Shown here piece after piece: positions 1 through 9,595 of a stretch of 33,750 bases of DNA (position 1 is its first letter; every line of letters starts with the position of its first letter). Below the pieces are notes generated by a model, which did not search any database, was not told where the DNA came from, and saw only the letters and a program-made list of their open reading frames with translations. The stretch is taken from assembly GCA_027596075.1 (NCBI GenBank), contig JADGJC010000378.1, positions 1 through 33,750 on the forward strand. Reading direction: 5' to 3'. Origin of the DNA: Rhizophlyctis rosea (lineage: Eukaryota; Chytridiomycota; Chytridiomycetes; Rhizophlyctidales; Rhizophlyctidaceae). Made by a program: the position numbers and the translations under genes.

Positions 1-364
1 CTATTAGACCAGCAATTTTGGAGAACGCTCCATAATCCTGTGAAATTGAATGAAAGGTGACATTTTGCGACTGCATCGGTGATGTGCCGGTGATTGGCAA
101 TGTGTGAAAAAGCTGATTTTCGTCGAGTGAACGGGAAAAGTTTCTCTAGAGCTTTGGTCTGTTTTTGTTATCTTGCAAAAAAAGATGGAGTGGTGATGTG
201 AACAGCAGAAGGCCACAAGTAATAAAAAAAAGATTCTATCCTTTTGCTGACGGGTTTTATCCCCTCCCAAACTGCCAATGGCTGACCAGTTTATCCCTGA
301 GTTATCCCTGGCTAAAAGGCTATTATCCCTCCTGATTCAGTCCACCCATATCCCATATTGCGCT
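1..364. other. Non-coding edge of window with TTATCCCT repeats
   Basis: No supported gene. The only open frame here, on the minus strand at 4-270, has low-complexity composition and no recognisable domain. The octamer TTATCCCT occurs three times within about 40 nt (near 291, 302 and 323), and a related TTTATCCCC lies near 257. This could be a small cluster of protein-binding sites upstream of a gene outside the window, or chance. Confidence 0.3.
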
Positions 365-992
365 TTACGATCGTGTAGGGCGTTGATTTGGTCTCGAAGA
401 GAACATGATTGAAAACTTTGTGCAACACCGCCAATATTCTTGTCCATTAGATGCCCCTAACTGCATCACATCAACTTCTTTTGCATCTTGTTCAAGCTCA
501 GTCGGGGTCGCTGGCATTTCATCGTAATCAGAGGGATTGTCTCTCTCGCGGAGCTTACTCCTTTTCGCAAGTGAAGGGCTATTTGTAAGGAGCGTATCGG
601 CTTTGGGGGTAATTGATGTAATTAGCATGATTCCCTTCAGTCGATGTCCGCGCTTCTTGCCCCGCAGCGATACGTGCAGCATTTCAAAGGCACCAAGGGC
701 CTGTTGAACACTCGTCTTCTGCACTAACAACATAGGAATTAGAATTCAAACTTGAATCACTTCGACCTACTACATATTGTTATTCGCTGTCTAAACTAAA
801 GTTCATCAATACATCGTTCCTTAGGTACGGAAATGCCCCATCCGTGTTGCAGCTGTACGCACCGCGGACGCCTGCACTGATTGCATCAACACGCTCAGAT
901 TGACCTGAGCGGACGGACGTCCCTGGGGCGCCTGCTGAACATCCAAAATGCAGTTGGCTCAAACGTCCGCCCTGCGTTTTTGCAGGTTGCAT
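365..992 (-). CDS. Doubtful two-exon hypothetical protein
   Basis: No family is recognised. A minus-strand frame at 365-718 gives a hydrophilic C-terminus with a charged, Ser/Pro-containing stretch (SLAKRSKLRERDNPSDYDE) and a TGA-free run to its stop. Just upstream in the transcript are a CTAAT branch-like motif and two possible acceptors (TTGTTAG, GTGCAG). A phase-0 donor (GTATTG at 812) would join it to an upstream frame beginning at ATG 992. That gives 813-992 plus 365-718, a 177-residue product with a 94-nt intron. The join is only one of several possible. The upstream exon has weak coding character and another frame across 895-1104 is equally open. It could be the 3' exon of a larger gene or no gene at all. 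Confidence 0.25.
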
Positions 993-2655
993 TTGGAGCA
1001 GTTCCCCACAATGCCCTTTGATCGCCGACTAATTTGAAGTCAGATGCTTTTTTGGGCGAACTTCTTCTATTGCTTACATTGTCACTCAAATTACAAACGT
1101 CCACTGCCTGTGCTACTGCGATTTAACAAATTTACACCCTATCAGCACCCCTCAATATCCTCCTCCACCGAATTCTCCTCCTTGTCCTTGGGTGTCCTGA
1201 GGATGAGGTCCCCGAGCCATTGGTCCACAGCCGCAAAGTGTAGAAAAACGGAGCGAGAGGAGCGTAAAACCATGGTGAAGCAGTTGCGGAACCTTGAAGG
1301 GGTGGTGAGGAAGGGTGTTCGAGCATCCGTTGAGCGGTTGATGATCTGGTGAGCGAAGGTGCACCGTTAGAAAGCCAAGTAGGCGGCCTTGGAACAGCAA
1401 CGGAACACCATCGCCACCGACTCGCACAGCCCCAAGACTCATAAACCCGTTCGCCGCCTTTGCCCACCACCCACCCAACACACCCATACCAACCCACCCA
1501 CCCGTTAGTCATGATAGCTTAGGTAGTACGTTTCGTATATTTTTGACTCAGACTAGTCAGTTGTACGTAGTAGACTGGTAGTTCTTACTGCTATCATCTA
1601 GTTTGTAGTTCCGTGGCCGTTAGAGGCCGGATCAGGCGATGTGTCCCCCGCAAGCAGGGATACTACTTGCCTATACCGTTAGTGCTGCGGTGGTGACCTT
1701 CGGGTAATCTCTGCGCATGTGTATTGCTTTTGTATAGAGTAGCATCCTTTTGTATGGGGCAATAAAAGCAGCAAGATCTTACATTGAAAAGTTTGGACCC
1801 TCAAATGCGCCACGCCACACGCGTCATGTTTTGATTCACTTGACCATTCTCCGCACACCTTTTCTTGCTTCCACTTAACCACCACCATCGTCTCCCTCCT
1901 CACGAGCCGTGGGGCTGGTGGAGACGGATTCGGCTCCACCTGCGGTCAATGCAGGTGGTGGTGGACCTAATTCTCCCTCCTTTGTTCACTTTGGGGGGGA
2001 AATGGGGCGCCGGATAGTCTAGGTCGGGTCCGAGGAGGTGAGTTTCAACAAGTTTCAACATCTTGATTGGCTTCATGCAGACTTGCAGACTGACTTCCAC
2101 CATAAACAGCTTCAGAACCCGTGCTCCTCCTCCGTCACCACCACCCCTCCCTACGCAGCTTTGGCAGGCTCCGGCCTCCGAAGCCCAAGACCCTCCCTCG
2201 GGTGTCCGAGGAGGTTGCGGCAAATCCTGGCCACGTCCAGGTCCTCCAGACACACGAGTCTGGAGTGTTTCGATCACTCCGCCCTTGTCAATGAAGTGGG
2301 CGGGGTTTGACGAGGGAGTGGAGTTGGAGGGGTGGAGGGGAGGGTGGTGGCAACCACGCCTCCCAGGGAGTGGTATTAAACTTTTTATCTTCTTTTACAG
2401 GTGCAATTTGGAATCAATTGAATGAACAATAACCAACTCCAGAGGTGAGCAGACAGGCGCTTTTTTTCTATCAGATGTTACAAAGTAAAACTTATCACCC
2501 GTCTCCCCAAATCTGGAATGTAGCGGACAGGTCGCACCACAGTGTCTAATGGTAATGCTACGTACACGTTAAATGTAAGCAACTATGCAACCACCATCCC
2601 CATCACCACCCTCCAAGACACCTTGTCAACATGCTCGCACAAAGAGAACTGACCT
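993..2655. other. About 1.7 kb without a convincing gene
   Basis: Several open frames of 80-126 residues occur on both strands here (for example 1132-1512 and 1900-2277 on minus, 2063-2425 on plus). They overlap each other, are rich in Gly, Pro, Trp and Arg, and show no domain. The stretch 1900-2370 is GC-rich with many GGTGG/CCACC runs, which alone would create long open frames. No tRNA-like fold, terminal repeats or target-site duplication was recognised. A decayed gene or repeat is possible but not demonstrated. Confidence 0.35.
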
Positions 2656-4479
2656 TCAAATTATAATTATTCTTCCTCGCTCCACAAGGTGTTCCCGTTC
2701 CTTTATCAACATCTGCCTATACTCCTTAGCTTCCGTCAACGTCATCAATTCCATGCGCTCAACTATCATTTCCGTAACCAAAGCCGGTAAGTCCCCCAAC
2801 GGCGCCTTCACGGTATGAGCAATTTCCTGAAGAAACCACCCTGGTTGCTGGGGCGGAACCATCGCGGTGGAAATGATGCGCTTGCTTGGGTCGATGAGGA
2901 GGAAGACGAGGATTTGAGGTGACCTGGGCGGGTGCGGTCGGCGAGGGAGAAGGGTTCGAACCGGTGTTGGTACAGATTGGGATAAGCTATGCAACGTCCT
3001 TCGTGAACAGCTGCCCATCCTAGATCCTGCTCCAGATATACTCCATCGCGCAGTCCGTAGATGGAGTATACGCCCCCCTCATCGTCTTCCTCAAACTCTG
3101 GTTGGGAAACAGCCGCACGGAAAGAAAGTTTGGGCTGGGTGATATTGACAGTGGAATAGTAACAGACACCGCTGGCGACTACGTGCTCGTTCTTCATTCC
3201 TTCAACATGCCAGCCTCCACCCGGATAGTCAGGCTTTTCCGGTGTAAGATGAATGTTTGCCAATTTGACGATGACTTGCAGGTTGCGGCCTTGGAGACTT
3301 ACAACTGGGCAATCGGGGAGGGGGCTGAATACTGGGATGTCGGGTTGAGTGGGAGTGCGGGCATCTAACCAATCGACGTATTCATCCTCTGACAGCACCC
3401 CCGGTTGTGGACAGTGCCCATACCAGTCATATGGGTCAACCGTGATAGCTGGTGGGCGAGGATGGAAGAGATCGGTGAGGACGCCCTCGAACAATGGCAC
3501 AAAATGTTCAAAAATGGTGGCAATCGTTTGATAGAGGGGTTTATGGGTGCGCGGGTGGAGGTTGTTGATGTATGAGGTGATGCCGACCGTCCCCCCATCC
3601 CGCACGCTGAATTCCGCAGGAAGCCATTGGAATCGTTCTTGCGTGCGACGCCTCTTCCCAAGCGGCTTTTGCACGCTTTTCTCCCCATCGGCAACGTCCT
3701 CCCTCTGTGTTTCCCACTTTTCCCAATGTCCCCAGAATTTTCCAACAACCTTCTCCCACTTATGAACCACCCAATGCTTTTCATAATGGGAAGCCATTGA
3801 ATCCTCTTCATAATGGGAAGCTATTGAAGCGCTGCCGCCAATTTTCCCTCCTCCCACAAATTGCTGCCAATATAAGTGCTTCGCCTCCTCCCAAGCAAAA
3901 GATGACGTCACACCCTCTACATAACAGAAGAGGGAAGGGTGGACTAGATCGTGCACTTGATCATTCGACCCGGGATGCCAGTCCTTCACTTTGTCCGGCA
4001 CGTTCTCCAACACCGCAACTTGTTCCCGCAACTTGGCAACCAACTTTGAAGGAATGAGGCCATCCCCCACACGAACACCGTGTATGCCGAAGCGATTGGG
4101 GTCGTTGGCGGCATCGTGCTGCAGTTCTGCAAGGACGTAATGGAACGCCTCGGGGGCTGCTTGTGCTCTAGATCTCCATTTTGCAACTGTCGGCATTTGT
4201 CAGCGTCTACCATCCACTGACAGTTCGCATAAGAGAGCTGCAACCATACCTATCGTCGGATCATGGACTTTTGTTTGCCAGTTGGGCTCGTTGCGGATGG
4301 CGTTGGAATGGCGCCAACAGGTCGCGAAACTCATATCTTCCAAAACCGTCCGGTAGATTACGCAAGTCTTGGTTCTCCTTTTCCACAACGGGAGTTGGTG
4401 GTGGGTGGTTCTCCTCTTCCATAATCGACGCTGATGGTGAGTTTGCTGTCGCCAGGAGGGAGTGAACTTGTTCATCCAT
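2656..4479 (-). CDS. DUF4246 family protein, frameshifted
   Basis: The main frame (4186 down to about 2916) carries the hallmark DUF4246 block: SYINNLHP, then LQGRNLQVIVKLANIHLTPE, PGGGWHVEGMKNE, YYSTVNIT and YPNLYQHRFEPFSL. DUF4246 is a large, mostly fungal family of unknown function. The WHVEG and YQHR motifs suggest a double-stranded beta-helix metal site, which is inference. A 63-nt intron at 4187-4249 (GTATGG..CGACAG) joins it to an upstream exon ending NEPNWQTKVHDPTI, so the joined protein reads HDPTIVAKWR as in relatives. The main frame then runs into a Ser-rich tail at 2913-2915, while the family's continuation (ILVFLLIDPSKRIISTAMVP, through to the stop at 2656) lies in another frame. 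One missing A in an A-run would restore it. A second frame switch probably lies near 4311-4316, because the most natural N-terminus (MDEQVHSLL from 4479, then LPDGFGRYEFRDL) is in a different frame from the NEPNW exon. It is either a decaying gene or an assembly error. Confidence 0.85.
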
Positions 4480-5329
4480 TTTGTTGCTGGGGATGAGGCA
4501 AACTCGGCAACGACTGGGCAGCCTGCCAAAGGCCACAAAGGGCAAGGATAGTGCGGCAAGCGACATCTGTGTCACAAAGCACACGTAATGCCAAGAACGC
4601 GAGGGTCCTATTTTCCTGCCCCCTGGCACTCCAGCCAGCAAATGCTTCTCTCTCTCAAGTCTGTCGCTTCCAATGAAAGTGACTATCAAGTATTAACCAT
4701 TGTTATTTTTTGTGTGGTTTAATGTTAGAAGGCGTAAAGGTAAAGTGAATAAGGCCCCATTTCTCGTTTTGGGAAAAAATGGTCATCAGTGAAGCTCTAT
4801 ATCTATTGATACATTCTCCGTCTCATACTCCGTTGATAGTATTGATGTCAGCCAACCTCCCCTCAGCTTAGCACAAGGTAGTTACACCGAGAGTGTCCTG
4901 GGGTTTGAACGCACCATACCCAACCCGTGGTTCAGTGCAATTCATCAATGGATGATGTTGTACGATATGTGCGAGGCGTTGTGGTGACAGTCGCTGTAAA
5001 GTGTTGAACCTATGGTGACATTTTGGTTGGACGTAGATTATTTAAATGGAACTGCGGCTCTTTGCAAACTTCGACACAAGCAAAACACAATATTCATGGA
5101 ATAATGATAGGTATTGTTGCTATTTGTTCAGGTCGCAAGCCAAAATATGTACAGGAAAGAAAAAAATCTATCTCAGATTTTGGTCTGTTTTTTCTTCGTT
5201 GTTGGGGTATGCTTTCCTTTCTTTTCCTTCGGTCGCTACCAAACAGCTGCTATTGGACAAGAAAAGTAAAACTGTTTTCAACCCAAAGCTTTTCCAAATC
5301 TCGTGCGTGCTTGTGTAGGGAGTCACCAC
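4480..5329. other. Intergenic, between DUF4246 5' end and forkhead 3' end
   Basis: This region should hold the promoter of the DUF4246 gene (transcribed leftward) and the 3' end of the forkhead gene (also leftward). Short open frames occur at 5023-5382 on plus and inside 4480-4689 on minus. They have no domain and AT-rich, UTR-like composition. Nothing else was recognised. Confidence 0.4.
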
Positions 5330-7132
5330 TCACTGGTCGTTTTCAGGGAACGACGCTTGCATGGGGCTTTGTTCGTTCTTGACCGCGTGGGCGAAGTTGT
5401 TCGCATCCATCGGAACGTATGCCGGCATATGGAACTGCGGTTGCTCGTGACCATCCATGTCGAGCGGAAGCGGCACGGAGGTGAGGGCTGTGCTTGGCGA
5501 TTGTTGGTCCTGTCCGTCGTCGCTGGTGTCCTCGAGCGCGTCTGGATTGGGCTGTCCGACGTTGTCGAAATCCGTCTGTTGTTCGTACTCGCGCATGCGA
5601 CGGGAGGATGGACTTATCAGATGCTCATGGTCGGGGTCTGTTCAAGGAATGATGTAAGTATGATGTCGCCAGGAACATTGATGTTGACAGCTCCGGCTCG
5701 CAACGTACCCAGCGACCACCAGGCGCCTTTGCCTCTGTCTGTCCGCCTCTTCTTGACGAATGCTTTGTGCAGTGAGAGCGTGTGCCTCAAGCAGTTCTGT
5801 GATTGGAGACGATGTCAGCAACAGTTCGCAACTCCAAGTGGCATTAAGCGCACGGCGCCCCCCCGATGATTACCTGCCAGCCAGGAGAGTCCATTCCATA
5901 GAAGGGGTACTTGTTCGAGATGTAGCCGTACATATCCTTCAGCGTGATCCTGCCCTCCGGGGTCGAATTGATTGCCTCAGCAATCAAAGCGGCGTACGAG
6001 AGCGGAGGCCGTACAGGAATGTCTCCATTGGGTAGTGGTTGACCAGTGATGGAACCGCGAGCTCCGGGCTTCTTGCGGGGTTTGGCGGATTCAAGGTTCC
6101 CGTTCGGGCTGACTTGCATCCCGTACATTGCCAGTCGGGCGGGCATGGCTTGAAAGCTTGCCGGGTCCAGGTCGCTTGGACGAGGCGCGCGTCTCTGCTT
6201 TTTGGATGCGGGCTGCTCATCGGAATCGACGGCGGGAGCCGCACGAGCCATCTTGTGCTCTTGCATCTGGAGTGGAATGACGGGCGTATTCTCCATTCTC
6301 GGCAGGATGAAGAAGAGCTCCACTTCGCCGATGCGAATCTTTGTGCTGAAAAGTTGGATCAGCATCATCCATCAAGAAAGATGGAAAAATTGAAAGTGCA
6401 AACACACCCATGGTCCAAAGACACAGGCCGAGCATTGCACGGAACGTGCCTGTCATCCACCCAAGCACCATTCTTGCCGTAGATGGCCAGCTCGAACTTT
6501 CCCGTCATAAAGTTGAATTGAATTCTGATTGGTACAAAAAGTCAAACGCATTAGTCATGCTATTCACATTAACATCCGCTATGTGCCAATGACTGCCAAC
6601 ATCAGGCCACCTACCGAGCGTGCTGGCGGGAGATCGATTTGAAGTTTCCAAGATGAACGTCGACTGCGTCTGTGGGCTGCACCTTGCGACCGATCATCAC
6701 TTGAAGTTTCCGTAGGAAGTAGGTGAATTCGGGCCCCTACGATGGACAAGGGAAGATGGATGACATGGGTTACTTAGTATGTACATATTGGATTGGTTAT
6801 AAGTTATGCACAGCAGACCCGCGCGATGCAGGTGCTCATGAGTTTGTGAAACTTTCGAACTTTGTTTACAGATACACGTGGCGCGGCCTTCGCGGTCAAG
6901 TTCCCACCTGCCAGGAATGTAAAGAAAGGGTATGTTTGTAAATACTCACCTCCAGCTTGGCGTAAGCATGAACTGGCGTTTGTGGCTCTGCCCCGTACGT
7001 TTTGAGAAGCGGCAAGTGTTCCTGCAGGGCGTCGGCAGCCATGGCGGGGTCCATAGATTCGCGTTGTGGTAAGAACGTGAAGGGGGACGGGCCGAGACGG
7101 TCGGTTAGGGTAGGTGCTTCCGACGAGTTCAT
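5330..7132 (-). CDS. FHA and forkhead domain transcription factor
   Basis: Predicted exons: 7132-6950, 6736-6615, 6524-6408, 6345-5874, 5796-5709 and 5637-5330 (429 aa, frame closed). Residues about 55-156 form an FHA domain. Visible elements are GRKVQPTDAVDVHLG, then SISRQHARIQFNF, YGKNGAWVDD and KIRIGEVELFFILP, which include the conserved Arg, SxxH and GKNG phosphopeptide-binding positions. Residues about 252-340 form a winged-helix forkhead domain (RPPLSYAALIAEAI, ITLKDMYGYI, DSPGWQNCLRHTLSLHKAF, GKGAWWSLDPDH). The recognition helix keeps the Asn, Arg-His and Ser positions; the residue after Arg-His is Thr where many relatives have Asn or Ser. A KKQRR patch between the domains may be a nuclear signal. 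The FHA-then-forkhead order matches fungal Fkh1/Fkh2-type regulators of cell-cycle genes. The start ATG at 7132 was chosen because the upstream in-frame codon is TTG. The first intron (213 nt) is longer than the other four (62-90 nt). Confidence 0.93.
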
Positions 7133-7243
7133 TTGCGATTGTGGCAAGTGATTGTTTGGGGTTGTTTGAGAGAATGTCGGTATGGGTGAGGTATCCTACT
7201 TATGACACGAACGATGCTGGCAAGAGGCCCTGGAGTGAAACCA

Positions 7244-7341
7244 GCGTGTGTATGTGTGCGTGTATGTGTGGGTGTATGCGTGGGAATGTGAAAACCACCA
7301 ACAGACGGGAACGTGTGTGTGTGTGTGCGTGTCAGCGTGGG
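7244..7341. repeat. GT-rich simple repeat
   Basis: Imperfect GTGTGT tracts interspersed with GTATGTGTG units, located 110-210 nt upstream of the forkhead start codon and read as CA-rich on the forkhead sense strand. Probably a microsatellite in the promoter or 5' leader. Confidence 0.6.
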
Positions 7342-7467
7342 TGTTTGAAGAAAGGGAGAGGATCAAACAAGCCTTCGGACTATGAGCGAGTGAGTGAGGG
7401 ACCTTAGTATGATTGGGGCAGGAGGGATAAACATACAGCACATACACGAACCAAGTAACTAAATAAC

Positions 7468-7491
7468 TAGTAGTAGTAGTAGTACTAGTAG
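7468..7491. repeat. TAG trinucleotide repeat
   Basis: A run of TAG/AGT trinucleotides interrupted by one ACT. Simple sequence in the divergent intergenic region. Confidence 0.7.
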
Positions 7492-8154
7492 TGAGTTAGT
7501 GTGATTGGGGGTTGATTGATGGGAGGGTCCCCCCCGGTGTCTCGATTTGCGTGTGTTTCTGTCTCTGCACCACCTGGCACCGTAGTGCACACTAATGAAT
7601 TGGGGGTTTGTTTGTTTATTTGGGTCGATTACGTGAAGACGCATCGATTCCACATTGCTCCCAATCTCGCGCTTGGACCTCGCACTTCAAACTTGCCTCT
7701 TGTTCTGGAACCCCCAGCTGCCCAGTGCCCAGTGCCCACTGCGCCTGTGAGACGTGGGCCTCTACCCGCCTACCCAGCCATCCAGGAAGCACTGCGTCAT
7801 GCCCGGGAGTCACAGGCCCGCAAGCCCGCAGATCATTTGTTTGTCATACAAGCCACCTACTTTTTCATTATTCATGTCGGTTATGACTGCAATCACACTC
7901 GAAGTTTACATTCCATCCGGATACTACCACTCATAGTGACTCATCTCGCTCTCTCCCCACCTGTCCCGATGCCTCCCAATCGATCGCATCCCGACAATTG
8001 TCAATCTGATTCCAAGCAACTCTAAGTTTCTATACGATTGTGGTTGCGCGCATTAGACGTTCATTGTTGCTTCTCACTCATCTTCCAACAGCAGCTTTTG
8101 AAACAAGCCAACCACCTTTTTGCGCACCCTTTCTACTCTTCCTGGTCGACTCCA

Positions 8155-9134
8155 ATGTCCAACAACCCGCCTGCTGCTAGCACTACCCCTCCCACTGACT
8201 GGCAATCCTGTTGGGATTCTGCGTCTCAAGCATGGTATTGGTGGAACACTGTCACCGGTGAGACCAGCTGGGACGACCCCTCGGATCCAGGTTTTGAGGA
8301 GAAGAGAGCCAAGTCCGTGACAAACTCACAGGAAGCAACGGAGCAGACGGGGACGGAAGATCCCAAACAACCGTCCCCATCCTCGGAAGCATCGCAGCCT
8401 ACCGACAAACCCGTCGAGAAATCGGCCACGGACGCTTCGGAGTCTTCAACGAATCCCGACTACTACAACTCCGCCGATTACTATAATTGGTATTACTCCT
8501 ACTATGGTCAACAACAACCGCCTCAACCACCACCGCAAGCAACCTCCGAATTTGATCAATTGTTGGACACCATTGATGGTAGCGTCAAAAAAAAATTAGA
8601 TGAGATCGCTCCAGCCCCAGTGAGGACTGCACACAGTTCCGCTCAGGATGTGATACCGGATTGGGTGGGTGAGGGCTCGGCACAGGAGTCTTTGCCGGCA
8701 ACAACATCAAAACCTGTAGGGGCTTCGACACCAGGAAAGGTGGATTATTCAGGTACGAACGTCACACTTCCGCATTCAGTCATATTTCAGCGTGACAAGA
8801 AACACTAGCTCATTCAGGATTCTCTTCCCCTACAGATTACACTGTATCTGGCTCTTTCGATGTCCGCACCGGCCGATTCCGCAATACGTCGGACCCTCGT
8901 TTCGCTGCTCCAGATCTCTACTTTGACCAAGCATCAAAAGCCGCTCGGCAGATGAACTTCTACTTCAACTATGATCAATATCAGGAGGAACGGGCGGCGG
9001 AGCGGATGGCGATGGAGGCGGGCGGTGGGCCGATCAGGAAGGAGAAAAAGCTTACAAAGAAGGAGTTGGAATTCTACAAGCAACGGAAGAAGGAAAAGAA
9101 GATGGCCTCGTTTATTGCGAAATATGCAGATTAG
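8155..9134 (+). CDS. WW-domain protein, probable RNA-processing factor
   Basis: Exons 8155-8752 and 8836-9134 (298 aa), joined by an 83-nt intron (GTACGA..CCTACAG) that splices DYS to DYTVSGSF in frame. Residues about 15-42 form a WW domain: DWQSCWDSASQAWYWWNTVT followed by GETSWDDP, with the two signature Trp at about 20 and 39 and an aromatic block between. WW domains bind proline-rich ligands. The middle is Ser/Pro/Gln-rich with a Tyr-rich patch (DYYNSADYYNWYYSYYG). The C-terminal part (SFDVRTGRF, then ASKAARQMNFYFNYDQY, then KKLTKKELEFYKQRKKEKK) is charged and helical, ending in a Lys-rich tail that suggests nuclear location. WW proteins with such tails are often splicing-associated, but the family was not identified. 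An in-frame ATG does exist upstream at 8038. ATG 8155 is preferred because the intervening residues look like leader sequence. Confidence 0.85.
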
Positions 9135-9595
9135 GGCCATAATAAAAGGAGGTTGCTGTTCAAAATGATCCTCTTTATACATCAGTGGGACAAATGCCAA
9201 TGAATCCGTTGCTGGATGACGGAAATGGGAACATTAGGCAATCTTATTATGGAGAAGTGGCGTAAAGGACTTTGTGATGATTTCATGAGATGAGCGCGAT
9301 GGGCTAATGTGAACCAGTTTCGTCAAGCTTGCGAAAGCATTCATGCACAAAATCGGTTTTCCCAGTATTGCGAACTCAAAGCATTCGAGATACCAATGTG
9401 TCGCCATTCCACAATGCTTGGGATGGCGAAAGATGGGTGTGTGCGGCTCTGGAGAATTTTGAGCCCACCCCATGGCCCCATCCACTATTTCCTGTTTGGG
9501 CCTGATTGGCGGAAGAACAGTCCTCACAAGTCGCGTTCCCAACTTCCCACCTCTCTCCAGTCTTGTGAACTCGTCCACACATAGTGGCCTCCAAC
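9135..9595. other. Intergenic
   Basis: Holds the 3' end of the WW-domain gene, including AATAAAA about 5 nt after its stop codon (possible polyadenylation signal), and the promoter of the AT-hook gene. Opposite-strand open frames here (9234-9578) show no domain. Nothing else was recognised. Confidence 0.4.

Larger units (their letters stand above)
7133..8154. promoter_or_regulatory. Divergent intergenic region with microsatellites
   Basis: About 1 kb separates the divergently transcribed forkhead (leftward) and WW-domain (rightward) genes, so it must contain both promoters. It holds a GT/TGTG-rich tract (about 7244-7341) and a TAG trinucleotide run (7468-7491). Open frames such as 7516-8025 on plus have no domain and low complexity and are not called as genes. 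No core-promoter element could be assigned with confidence. Confidence 0.4.

Noticed and set aside
1132..1512. Minus-strand open frames of 111 and 126 residues
   Set aside because: Two overlapping frames are equally open, Gly/Pro/Ser/Trp-rich and without a domain, as expected of GC-rich non-coding sequence.
2945..2970. GGGTTCGAACC, resembling a tRNA T-loop
   Set aside because: It lies inside the DUF4246 coding sequence (FEPFSL) and no acceptor or anticodon stem can be drawn around it.
4895..4920. GGGTTTGAAC, a second T-loop-like string
   Set aside because: No cloverleaf could be formed with flanking sequence.
5303..5869. 188-residue plus-strand open frame
   Set aside because: Lies antisense to the last three forkhead exons; those exons are supported by domain sequence and splice joins.
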